Origin: Thermoleophilia bacterium
GTDB taxonomy: Bacteria > Actinomycetota > Thermoleophilia > Gaiellales > JAICJC01
Length of the DNA: 57,568 nucleotides
Reading direction: 5' to 3'
Assembly: GCA_025928655.1 (NCBI GenBank)
Contig: JAICJC010000007.1
Location: forward strand, 1-57,568
How positions within the stretch are numbered: position 1 is the first letter of the stretch; every line of letters begins with the position of its first letter. The translations under genes and the position numbers were made by a program. Below the pieces are notes generated by a model, which worked only from the letters and a program-made list of their open reading frames with translations, ran no database searches and was not told the origin of the DNA. This document shows, piece by piece, positions 49,700 to 57,566 of this stretch.

Positions 49700-50637
49700 C
49701 CGGCGAACTCGATCAGCACCTTGCCGAGCTTGCCCGGGGCGGCCAGGTGGTCGAACGCCTCATTGGCCTGCGCCGCGGGGAACACGCGATCGATCAGCGG
49801 CTTCACCCGGCCGTTCGCGAGCAGCGGCACGACCTGGTGGGCGAACGCCTGCACGGCGGCGGCCTTCTGCTCCAGCGGCCGCGCCCGCAGCACGGTGCCC
49901 ATCACCGTCGCCCGCTTGCTCATCAGCGCCCGCAGCGAGATGTCTGTGTCGGCGCCGGCGCCCGTGCCGACCACGATGATGCGGCCCAGCGGCGCGAGTG
50001 CCTCCAGGCTCCCGGTCAGGTTCTGGGCGCCGATCAGCTCGATCACGACGTCGACGCCGGCGGCGTCCGCGAGCGCGACCGGCTCCGCGCCGAGCTGCAC
50101 CAGGGCGTCCTCGTGGGCGCGCGCGTTGGCGAGCACGCGGGCGCCGATCGCGACCCCCAGCTGGACGGCGGCCGTGCCGACCCCGCCGGTGGCGCCGTTC
50201 ACGAGCAACGTCTCGCCCATGCTCAGGGCCGCGCGGGAGAAGATCGCGTCGTGCGCGGTCACGAACGCCTCGGGCACGGCTGCGGCGTCGCGGTCGTCGA
50301 GCGCGTCGGGGACGCGGGCGAGATGGCGCTCGTGGGCGACGACGGTGTCGGCCAGCCCGCCGCCGCCGACGATCCCGAACACGCGGTCGCCCTCGCGCCA
50401 CGCGGTCACGGCGGCCCCGCACGCCACGACGCGGCCCGAGACCTCGAGCCCGGGGATGTCCTGCGGCGACCCGGCCGGCGCCGGGTAGTGCCCGGCCCGC
50501 TGGGCCAGGTCGGCGGGGTTGAGCCCCGCGTGTGTGGCGCGAACGAGGACCTCGTGGTCGCCAGGGACCGGATCGGGGCGCTCCCCGACGGTCACGACCT
50601 CGGAGCCACCGGCGCCCGTGTAGGTGACGGCAATCAT
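49696..50637 (-). CDS. quinone oxidoreductase-like MDR dehydrogenase
   Basis: 313 residues, medium-chain dehydrogenase family without structural zinc. GroES-like domain with HAGLNPADLAQRAGHYPAP and PGLEVSGRV; Rossmann motif LLVNGATGGVGTAAVQLG; no catalytic zinc cysteine/histidine pair. Resembles NADPH:quinone reductase/zeta-crystallin (PIG3-like). ATG 50637 is 7 nt after a TAGGAT box (minus strand, 50645-50650) which abuts the left end of a 205-bp inverted-repeat element. Heads the two-gene operon with the GNAT gene. Confidence 0.92.
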   Translation of the reverse strand: MIAVTYTGAGGSEVVTVGERPDPVPGDHEVLVRATHAGLNPADLAQRAGHYPAPAGSPQDIPGLEVSGRVVACGAAVTAWREGDRVFGIVGGGGLADTVVAHERHLARVPDALDDRDAAAVPEAFVTAHDAIFSRAALSMGETLLVNGATGGVGTAAVQLGVAIGARVLANARAHEDALVQLGAEPVALADAAGVDVVIELIGAQNLTGSLEALAPLGRIIVVGTGAGADTDISLRALMSKRATVMGTVLRARPLEQKAAAVQAFAHQVVPLLANGRVKPLIDRVFPAAQANEAFDHLAAPGKLGKVLIEFAG

Positions 50638-50649
50638 GCGGTAGATCCT

Positions 50650-50854
50650 AGATGGTTGACCGGGAACTCCTCGCGCGCCTGGACGCGCAGCGCTCGCGTG
50701 TGGGTCGCGACGCTGGTGGCGCTGCGGCCGCGAAACCTTCGCATCGCCGCGTCCTCGATCGCGCCCATAGGTCAACTATGCGCGCTCCCTGCGTCCTTGC
50801 GCTGCTCGGTTCGCGGCCGCCCAGGACATCACGGGATTCCCCGGTCAACCATCT
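50650..50854. mobile_element. MITE-like 205-bp inverted-repeat element
   Basis: Perfect 15-bp terminal inverted repeats AGATGGTTGACCGGG (50650-50664) and its complement (50840-50854), extended imperfectly inward. An inner pair, GCGGCCGCGAAACC and GGTTCGCGGCCGC, continues the palindrome. No open frame of note and no transposase. The right end supplies the last three codons and the stop of the zinc dehydrogenase (QDG-stop). The left end meets the -10 box of the quinone-reductase gene. No target-site duplication is obvious. Confidence 0.55.
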
Positions 50855-51996
50855 TGGGGCTCGCGCCCCGCCAGGTCGCTGTCCATCACGACCACGGTGC
50901 GCGCGCCCTCACCGCGACGCAGCCGGCCCATGGCCTCCTCGATCTCGTCGAGCCCGACGACGTGGGAGACGACGCCGGCGAGGTCGATCTCTCCAGCCGC
51001 CGCCAGCGCCACCAGCGCGGGCAGCTCCGCGGCGACGTCGGCCGAGCCGTAGTAGCTGCCGCGCAGCGTCTTCTCGCTCAGGAGGTCGAGCGCCCGCAGC
51101 GACAGCTCGACCCCGGCCGGCGCGATCCCGACGATCGTCGCCTGCCCGGCGGGGCGCAGGACGTCCCAGGCGAGCCGCATCGTGTCGGCGCGGCCGATCA
51201 CCTCGAACGCGTGGTCGAAGCCGCCCGGGAGGCGCTCCCGCAGGGCCGCGCGGGCGTCCCGGCCGGCCTCGAGCACCTCCGTCGCCCCCCGCGCGCGGGC
51301 AAGCGCCAGCTTGGCCGGGTCGCGGTCGACGGCGACGATCCGGCCGGCCCGCGCCAGCCGCGCGCCGGAGACCACCTGCAGCCCGACGCCGCCGCACCCG
51401 ATGACGCACACCGACTCGCCCTCGGCCACCCGGGCCGCGTTGCGCACCGCGCCCACGCCGGTGACGACGCCGCAGCCGACCAGGGCGGCCTGCCACAGCG
51501 GCAGGTCGTCCCCGATCGGCACCGCGCCCGCCGCCGGGACGACGCAGCGCTCGGCGAAGCAGGACACGGTCAGGAAGTGCTTGATCGGGGTGCCGTCGGG
51601 CCGTCGCAGCCGCGACGTGCCGTCCATCAAGGTGCCCGCCAGCGACCGGTCGGCCGCGGGCTCGCACAGGTGCGGCCGCCCGGCGACGCACATGCGGCAC
51701 TCACCGCAGGACGGCACGAAGCAGAAGGCGACCCGGTCGCCGGGCCGCACGTGGGTGACGCTCTCCCCGGCCGCCTCGACGACCCCCGCGCCCTCGTGGC
51801 CGAGCACGACCGGCCACCGGCCGTCGCCGAGGTGACCCTGGGCCAGGTGCAGGTCGGAGTGGCACACGCCCGCGGCGGCCACCCGCACGAGCACCTCGTC
51901 GTGTCGGGGCGGGTCGAGCAGCAGTGTCTCGACGCGCAGCGGCGCGCCCTTGTCCTCCAGGACGGCGGCCCGGATCTCGACGGCGCGGGCGCTCAT
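50845..51996 (-). CDS. zinc-dependent alcohol dehydrogenase (MDR)
   Basis: 383 residues. Catalytic zinc ligands in GVCHSD and GHEGAG, structural zinc CGECRMCVAGRPHLC, cofactor motif GCGGVGLQ. Close in form to the NAD-dependent class III/Rxyl_3153-type dehydrogenases and to the second dehydrogenase in the same operon. ATG 51996 overlaps the enolase-superfamily stop. Last in the dehydrogenase-enolase-dehydrogenase operon. Its C-terminal codons run into the MITE-like element. Confidence 0.93.
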   Translation of the reverse strand: MSARAVEIRAAVLEDKGAPLRVETLLLDPPRHDEVLVRVAAAGVCHSDLHLAQGHLGDGRWPVVLGHEGAGVVEAAGESVTHVRPGDRVAFCFVPSCGECRMCVAGRPHLCEPAADRSLAGTLMDGTSRLRRPDGTPIKHFLTVSCFAERCVVPAAGAVPIGDDLPLWQAALVGCGVVTGVGAVRNAARVAEGESVCVIGCGGVGLQVVSGARLARAGRIVAVDRDPAKLALARARGATEVLEAGRDARAALRERLPGGFDHAFEVIGRADTMRLAWDVLRPAGQATIVGIAPAGVELSLRALDLLSEKTLRGSYYGSADVAAELPALVALAAAGEIDLAGVVSHVVGLDEIEEAMGRLRRGEGARTVVVMDSDLAGREPQDG

Positions 51997-53099
51997 CCGA
52001 CCCGGTAGGAGTCGAGGGCGTCCAGGTCGGGCTCGACGCCGAGGCCGGGGCCGTCCGGCGGCCGGATGGTGCCGTCGGCCGCGATCTCGACCGGCGCCGG
52101 CAGCAGCCAGTCGCGCCGCCCGGCCGACCAGGCGGGCGGGTCGAACGGCACCTCGACGTACGGGCAGGTCGAGAACGCGAGCGCGGCGTGCAGATTCGCG
52201 ACCAGGCCGTAGCCGTTCGACCAGGTGTGCGGCGACCACGTCCGACCGTGCAGGTCGGCCACCGCCGCGATCCGGCGCGCCCCGCCGATCCCGCCGGCGA
52301 GCACGACGTCGGGCTGGATCACGTCAACGCCGGCGCGCACGACCAGGTCGCGGGCCGCGGCGGCGTCGCGCACCATCTCGCCTGCGGCGATCCGGATCGA
52401 CGTCGCCCGTCGCAGGGCCGCGTAGCCGTCGAGGTCGTCGGTGCGGAGCGGCTCCTCCAGCCACTCGACGCCGAGCGGCTCGAGCGCACGGGCGCACGCG
52501 ATCGCGGTCGCGACGTCCCAGCGCGGGCGCAGGTCGCCCGGCATGCGCCAGCCCTGGTTGGCGTCGACCATGATCGCGAAGCCGGGCCCGACCGCGGCCC
52601 GCACCGCCGCGACGGTCTCGACGCCCGCGCGCCAGTCGTCGCCGAACCGGAGCTTGGCCGCCCGCACCCCCGCGTCGCGCAGGGCGGCGCAGCGACGGGC
52701 GCGCTCGTCGGAGGGCACCGGCTCGGCGCTCGACGCGTAGGCGACGAGCGCCTCGCTGCGCCCGCCCAGGAGGCGCCAGAGCGGCTGCCCGAGCGCCCGG
52801 CCGACCAGATCCCACACGGCCACCTCGAGCGTCCACGGCCGGCCGCCGTGGAAGTCGACCGTCTCGCACACCTCGCGCACGACCTCGGTGCGGAAGGGGT
52901 CGAGGCCCGCGAGGAGCCGCTCGAGCGTGCCGGCGTCGGGGAGCGCGTCGCCGCTCGCGTAGCCGCGCGTGCCGTCGTCGGCGACGACGCAGACGAGGGT
53001 CGCGTCCTGGTGCGTGCGCGGCTGCGGATCCCAGGCGGCCTCGAGCGGCGGGTCGAGGGGGAAGCGGTAGCGCGTCGTCTCGACGGCTGCGATCTTCAC
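51993..53099 (-). CDS. enolase-superfamily (mandelate racemase-like) dehydratase
   Basis: 368 residues from GTG 53099. The N-terminal capping domain is followed by a barrel with KLRFG (strand 2), metal ligands Asp in IMVDANQGW, Glu in WLEEPL and Glu in IAAGEMV, then Asp in IQPDVVLAGG and His in SPHTWSNGYGL forming the His-Asp dyad of the mandelate racemase subgroup. Such enzymes dehydrate acid sugars or racemise hydroxyacids. Both neighbours are zinc dehydrogenases with overlapping stops and starts, suggesting oxidise-dehydrate-oxidise processing of a sugar or polyol. Confidence 0.9.
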   Translation of the reverse strand: MKIAAVETTRYRFPLDPPLEAAWDPQPRTHQDATLVCVVADDGTRGYASGDALPDAGTLERLLAGLDPFRTEVVREVCETVDFHGGRPWTLEVAVWDLVGRALGQPLWRLLGGRSEALVAYASSAEPVPSDERARRCAALRDAGVRAAKLRFGDDWRAGVETVAAVRAAVGPGFAIMVDANQGWRMPGDLRPRWDVATAIACARALEPLGVEWLEEPLRTDDLDGYAALRRATSIRIAAGEMVRDAAAARDLVVRAGVDVIQPDVVLAGGIGGARRIAAVADLHGRTWSPHTWSNGYGLVANLHAALAFSTCPYVEVPFDPPAWSAGRRDWLLPAPVEIAADGTIRPPDGPGLGVEPDLDALDSYRVG

Positions 53100-54220
53100 G
53101 CCGCGTCCTCGGGGCCGAGCGCGAGCACCGCCCGGCGGGCGCCGCCCTCCCGCAACAGGCCGAAGGCGTCCTCGATCCGCTCCAGGGGGAGCCGGTGCGA
53201 GATCAGCCGGTCGAGCGGAAGCCGCCCGCGCCGGTAGGCGTCGAGGATCAGCCCGAAATCGCGCTCGGGGCGGGCCGACCCGTAGAGCGCACCGATCACC
53301 CGCCGCTCGCCGCGCGGGATCAGCCGGGCGGGCACGCGCAGCTCGGCGTCGGCCCGCGGGATCCCGATCAGCACCGCCTGGCCGCGCGGCCGCACCGACA
53401 GGAACGCGGCCCGCATCGCCTCCGGCCGGCCGGTCGCCTCGAAGGCATGGTCGACCCCGCCGCCGGACGCGTCCTGCACGGCCGCGCCGGTCGTGTCGGC
53501 GTCCCCGCTCCACGCGACCGCCGCCGTCGCCCCGAACTCGGCCGCCGCCTGCGCCCGCTCGAGGCTCACGTCGACGGCGACGATCGGCGCGGCGCCTGCC
53601 GCCGCGGCGCCCATCACCGCCGACAGCCCGACGCCCCCGCAGCCGAACACCGCCACCCGCTCGCCCGGGGCCACCCGGGCGGTGCGCCAGGCGGCGCAGA
53701 CCCCCGTCGTGATCGCGCACCCGACGAGCGCGGCCACGTCGAACGGCACGTCGGCGGGGATCGGGATGCACGACGCCTCGGGGACGACGGTGTGCTCCGC
53801 GAAGGTCGAGAGCAGCGAGTAGTGGTAGACGTGCCGGCCGTCGTGCGACAGACGGGTGGTGCCGTCGAGCAGCCCGCCGGCCTCCATGGCCGGGAAGGCG
53901 GCCGCGCACAGGTGCGGCAGGTCGCGCCGGCACTCGTCGCAGGCGCCGCAGGCGGGCAGCCACGAGAGCGCCACCCGGTCGCCGGCGGCGACGGCGGTCA
54001 CGCCCGGCCCCACCGCCTCCACGACGCCCGCGCCCTCGTGGCCGAGCACCGCCGGGCAGCGCGTGGCGGCGGTGCCGTCGATCGCGTTCTGGTCGGAGTG
54101 GCAGACGCCGCTCGCATGCAGCCGCACGAGCACCTCGTGCTGCTTCGGCGGGTCGAGCTCGACGTCCACCACGCGCAGGCTGGCCCCGGTCTCCGGCAGG
54201 AGTGCTGCTCGCGTCCTCAA
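53096..54220 (-). CDS. zinc-dependent alcohol dehydrogenase (MDR), second copy
   Basis: 374 residues from TTG 54220. Catalytic zinc residues in GVCHSD and GHEGAG, structural zinc CGACDECRRDLPHLC, cofactor motif GCGGVGLS. Similar along its length to the dehydrogenase at 50.8 kb. A TATCCT box (minus strand, 54230-54235) ends 9 nt upstream of TTG 54220; the longer GTG 54238 start would lie upstream of that box. First gene of the operon, overlapping the enolase-like gene by GTGA. Divergent from the MetE-like gene. Confidence 0.92.
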   Translation of the reverse strand: MRTRAALLPETGASLRVVDVELDPPKQHEVLVRLHASGVCHSDQNAIDGTAATRCPAVLGHEGAGVVEAVGPGVTAVAAGDRVALSWLPACGACDECRRDLPHLCAAAFPAMEAGGLLDGTTRLSHDGRHVYHYSLLSTFAEHTVVPEASCIPIPADVPFDVAALVGCAITTGVCAAWRTARVAPGERVAVFGCGGVGLSAVMGAAAAGAAPIVAVDVSLERAQAAAEFGATAAVAWSGDADTTGAAVQDASGGGVDHAFEATGRPEAMRAAFLSVRPRGQAVLIGIPRADAELRVPARLIPRGERRVIGALYGSARPERDFGLILDAYRRGRLPLDRLISHRLPLERIEDAFGLLREGGARRAVLALGPEDAA

Positions 54221-54229
54221 CGCGGCGCG

Positions 54230-54239
54230 AGGATACACT
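54230..54239. promoter_or_regulatory. overlapping divergent -10 boxes
   Basis: Minus-strand TATCCT (54230-54235) and plus-strand TACACT (54234-54239) share two bases. Spacings are 9 nt to TTG 54220 and 7 nt to GTG 54247, so both divergent genes look leaderless. Confidence 0.5.
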
Positions 54240-54246
54240 CGCGAGC

Positions 54247-55353
54247 GTGATCACCGCCCGCACAGACGTCGTCGGCAGCCTGCTGCGCCCGCCCGAGCTG
54301 CTCGAGGTTCGCGGCCGCTTCGACCGTAGCGAGGCCTCCGCCGCCGAGCTGAAAGCGGCCGAAGACCGGGCCGTGGACGCCGTCGTGGAGATGCAGGAGC
54401 GCGCGGGCATCGCGGTCGTGACCGACGGCGAGATGCGCCGGCTGTCGTTCCAGAGCGGGCTCCCCGACGCCGTCGACGGGTTCGGCGAGGTCCCGCTCGA
54501 CGCGTACCTGTGGGGCGACTGGCACGGCGAGGAGGTCGGCGACCGCTCCACCGAGCGGCCCGCCGGGCTGGGCGTCCGCGAGCGCCTGCGCCGCCGTCGC
54601 CACGTCGCCGCCGAGGACTTCACCTACCTGCGCGGGCGGGCCGCCGCGATCCCCAAGGTCACCCTCACGAGCCCGAGCCTGTACGCGAACCTGTGGTCGG
54701 CGGAGCACTCCCGCGACGCCTACCCGACGCTGGACGACTTCCTCGAGGACGTCGCCGACCTGACCCGCGACGAGGTGGCGGAGCTGGCCCGGCTCGGCTG
54801 CACCTACATCCAGCTCGACGCGCCCCACTATCCGCTCCTGATCGACCCGGAGACGCGCGCGTTCTACGAGCGCCAGGGCTGGACGGCCGAGCGCTACATC
54901 GCGCGCGGGATCGAGCTCGACAACCACGTGATGGCGGGGCACCCCGACGTCACGTTCGGGTTCCACCTCTGCCGCGGGAACCAGGCCAGCCGCTGGCTCG
55001 TCTCGGGCGGGTACGAGCCGATCGCCCGGGCGGTGTTCCGCACGGTCGCCGCGCAGCGGCTCCTGCTCGAGTACGACGACGAGCGGTCGGGGTCGTTCCA
55101 GCCGCTGGACGAGGTGCCGGAGGACAAGATGGTCGTGCTCGGCCTCGTGACGACGAAGTCGCCGCGGCGCGAGACCGTGGACGAGCTGGAGGGGCGCATC
55201 CGTGAGGCGGCCCGCCACGTCGGCCTGGAGCGGCTCGCCGTCAGCCCCCAGTGCGGCTTCGCGACGTCCGTGGTGGGGAACGCGCTGTCGCACGACGACC
55301 AGCGGTCGAAGCTGGAGACGCTGGCACGCACCGCCGAGCGAGTGTGGGGCTGA
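54247..55353 (+). CDS. MetE C-terminal-domain-like methyltransferase
   Basis: 368 residues from GTG 54247, 7 nt after a TACACT box. Single cobalamin-independent methionine-synthase catalytic domain: TDVVGSLLRPPEL at the start, zinc ligands His and Cys in GFHLCRGNQ, Glu in LLLEYDDERSGSF and Cys in VSPQCGFATS. The N-terminal MetE half is absent, as in small MetE homologues and epoxyalkane:coenzyme M transferase-type proteins that transfer methyl or alkyl groups to thiols. Substrate unknown. Neighbouring operon is catabolic, so a degradative role is possible. Confidence 0.9.
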   Translation: MITARTDVVGSLLRPPELLEVRGRFDRSEASAAELKAAEDRAVDAVVEMQERAGIAVVTDGEMRRLSFQSGLPDAVDGFGEVPLDAYLWGDWHGEEVGDRSTERPAGLGVRERLRRRRHVAAEDFTYLRGRAAAIPKVTLTSPSLYANLWSAEHSRDAYPTLDDFLEDVADLTRDEVAELARLGCTYIQLDAPHYPLLIDPETRAFYERQGWTAERYIARGIELDNHVMAGHPDVTFGFHLCRGNQASRWLVSGGYEPIARAVFRTVAAQRLLLEYDDERSGSFQPLDEVPEDKMVVLGLVTTKSPRRETVDELEGRIREAARHVGLERLAVSPQCGFATSVVGNALSHDDQRSKLETLARTAERVWG

Positions 55354-55411
55354 TCACGCCGGCCGGGAGGCGGAGTGGCGATTCCCGGAGGGCTCCGTCA
55401 CAATACGGCCG

Positions 55412-56653
55412 GTGGACGGACCGTTACACGGCACCGTGCCGAGCGTGCTGGTCGTCTGCCCGAGCCAGCGCGACCGGCTGAACTTCGCCGACGAGCGGAT
55501 CCTCGATCGGTATGCGCTGCGCTTTGCCGGCCAGCCGATCGATCCCGGGTTCGGCGCGTGCACGTTCGTCGACCACATGGTCCGGTTCGGCCCCGCGGCC
55601 GACGGCATCTTCGGCTCGAGCGACGCGACGGGGCACATCGCCGCGATCCTGGCCGAGGCCGCCGGCCTGCCCGGGCCCGGCCGCGCGGCCTTCATGCGCT
55701 GCCACGACAAGCTGGCGTCGCGCGAGATCCAGGCCCAGGCCGTGCCCGAGGCGACGCCGGCGTTCGCGCCGGTGAACCTCGACGACCCCCGCGTCCGCCC
55801 GCCGCTGCCGTTCCCCTTCTTCATGAAGCCGATCGCCGCCCACCTGTCCCAGCTCGCCTACCAGGTGCGCGACGAGGCCGAGTTCGCCGGCGTGGTCGCG
55901 CAGGCGCGGCGCGAGATCGACGCGATCACCGCCCACGACCGGGCGCTCGAAGGGCGCGAGTTCCGGACGCTGATCGCCGAGGAGCTGCTCGACGGGTCGC
56001 TGGTGACCTTCGAGGGCTGGATACAGGCCGGCCGGGTGAGGCCCGTCGGCGTCACCGACGCGGTCATGCACCCGAACGGCATCAGCTTCCTGCGGTTCGA
56101 GTATCCCAGCCGGCTGCCGGAGGGGCCGCAGCGCGCGATGACCGGCATCGCCGAGCGGCTCATGCCCGCGCTCGGCTTCGGCGACAGCACGTTCAACATC
56201 GAGTTCTTCGTCCGCCCCGACGGCCGGCCGATGATCGTCGAGGTGAACGGCCGGATGGCCTCGCAGTTCGCGCCGCTCGTCGCGGCGGTGCACGGCGTGT
56301 CGACGTACGAGCTGCAGCTCGACCTCTGCACCGGCCGCACGCCCGACCTGCCGCCGGCGCGGGACGACGTGGTGGCCGCGAGCTTCGTGCTGCGGACGTA
56401 CGCCGACGCGGTCGTGCGCTCGGTACCCGACCCGACCACGGTGCTCGAGCGCTACCCCCACGCCCACGTCGAGGTGCTCGTCCGGCCGGGGCACCGGCTG
56501 AGCGAGTACGAGCAGGACACCGCCAGCCAGCGCCTCGCGATCGTCGCGCTCGCCGCCCGCGACCGGGCGTCGCTGCTGGCCCGGTTCGCGGAGGCCGTCG
56601 ACCTGCTCCCGTTCGAGCTCGAGCCGTTGCCGGCGCCCGTGCGCCGCTCCTAG
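55412..56653 (+). CDS. ATP-grasp domain protein
   Basis: 413 residues from GTG 55412, 7 nt after a CACAAT box (55399-55404). The N-terminal Rossmann-like part (VPSVLVVCPSQRDRLNFADERIL) precedes an ATP-grasp fold: CHDKLASREIQAQAVPEATPAF, PFFMKPIAAHLSQ (ATP lysine), IAEELLDGSLVTFEGW, and the metal-binding NIEFFVRPDGRPMIVEVNGRM. Such enzymes ligate a carboxylate to an amine or thiol. No non-ribosomal or peptide-synthesis genes are near, so the product is unknown. The stop shares CTAG with the convergent dehydrogenase. Confidence 0.87.
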   Translation: MDGPLHGTVPSVLVVCPSQRDRLNFADERILDRYALRFAGQPIDPGFGACTFVDHMVRFGPAADGIFGSSDATGHIAAILAEAAGLPGPGRAAFMRCHDKLASREIQAQAVPEATPAFAPVNLDDPRVRPPLPFPFFMKPIAAHLSQLAYQVRDEAEFAGVVAQARREIDAITAHDRALEGREFRTLIAEELLDGSLVTFEGWIQAGRVRPVGVTDAVMHPNGISFLRFEYPSRLPEGPQRAMTGIAERLMPALGFGDSTFNIEFFVRPDGRPMIVEVNGRMASQFAPLVAAVHGVSTYELQLDLCTGRTPDLPPARDDVVAASFVLRTYADAVVRSVPDPTTVLERYPHAHVEVLVRPGHRLSEYEQDTASQRLAIVALAARDRASLLARFAEAVDLLPFELEPLPAPVRRS

Positions 56654-57516
56654 CCGGTGCGCTTGGGGATGCGGGCGACCGCGCTCACGTCCTCGTCGCC
56701 GAAGCCGCCGTCCATGAGGCCGTCCTCCTGCGTCGCCACGAGCGCGGCGACGTCCATCGGCACGCCGGCACGCTCGGCCTCGTCGAGGGCGATCCCGAGA
56801 TCCTTGCGGTGGAGCGCCAGCTTGAAGCCGAGCGGGTAGGTGTTCGAGATCATGTTCGCGGCCCGGTTCTGGAGCACCCACGAGGCCGCCGCGCCGCCCG
56901 AGAGCGCCTCGACCAGCTTCTCGAGCGGGAGGCCGGCCGCCTGCGCGAGCGCGATGCCCTCGCCCACCGTCGCGTAGGTGCCGGCGATCATCACCTGGTT
57001 CACGGCCTTCGCCACCTGGCCGGCGCCGCTGGGGCCGAGATGGGTGATCTTGCTCCCGATCGCGTCGAGGATCGGGCCGGCCCGGGCGACGTCGGACTCC
57101 TCGCCGCCGCAGAAGATGGTGAGCGTGCCCTTCTCGGCGCCCTCCGACCCGCCGGACACGGGCGCGTCGACCATGCCGATGCCGCGCTCGCGCAGCTTCG
57201 CCGCGATCTCGGCGGTGGCGGCCGGCGAGACGGTGGAGCAGTCGACCACGAGGCCGCCGCCGGCCAGGCCCTCGGCGACGCCGTCCGGCCCGAGCACGAC
57301 GTGCTCGAGGTCGGGCGTGTCGGAGACGCAGACGAGCACGGCCTCGGCGTTCGCGGCGGCCGCGGCCGGCGTCTCCGCCCGCGCCGCGCCGGCCTCGGCG
57401 AGCGGCTCCTCGCGCTCGCGGGTGCGGTTGTGCACCGTCACCTCGTGCCCGGCCGCGAGCAGGTGCCGCGCCATGGGCGCCCCCATCGTTCCGAGCCCGA
57501 TCACCGCCACGCGCAT
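56650..57516 (-). CDS. beta-hydroxyacid dehydrogenase (3-hydroxyisobutyrate / tartronate semialdehyde type)
   Basis: 288 residues. Rossmann motif VAVIGLGTMGAPMARHLLAAGH, the substrate signature DAPVSGGSEGAEKGTL, and the catalytic Lys region GQVAKAVNQVMIAGTYATVGE. The C-terminal helical domain reads FKLALHRKDLGIALDEA. Reduces or oxidises a small beta-hydroxyacid with NAD(P). A TAGACT box (minus strand, 57524-57529) ends 7 nt before ATG 57516. Could belong with the acid-sugar operon (tartronate semialdehyde reductase) or valine degradation; the sequence alone does not decide. Confidence 0.93.
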   Translation of the reverse strand: MRVAVIGLGTMGAPMARHLLAAGHEVTVHNRTREREEPLAEAGAARAETPAAAAANAEAVLVCVSDTPDLEHVVLGPDGVAEGLAGGGLVVDCSTVSPAATAEIAAKLRERGIGMVDAPVSGGSEGAEKGTLTIFCGGEESDVARAGPILDAIGSKITHLGPSGAGQVAKAVNQVMIAGTYATVGEGIALAQAAGLPLEKLVEALSGGAAASWVLQNRAANMISNTYPLGFKLALHRKDLGIALDEAERAGVPMDVAALVATQEDGLMDGGFGDEDVSAVARIPKRTG

Positions 57517-57536
57517 CGGCGCGAGTCTAGCGAAGC

Positions 57537-57566
57537 GGGGACAGTCCCCATCCGGGGACTGTCCCC
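57537..57566. repeat. paired GGGGAC-class palindromes at window end
   Basis: GGGGACAGTCCCC (57537-57549) and GGGGACTGTCCCC (57554-57566) form an inverted pair with a 4-bp spacer, the same arrangement as at 21431-21458. It lies upstream of the beta-hydroxyacid dehydrogenase gene, beyond its -10 box. Confidence 0.82.
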
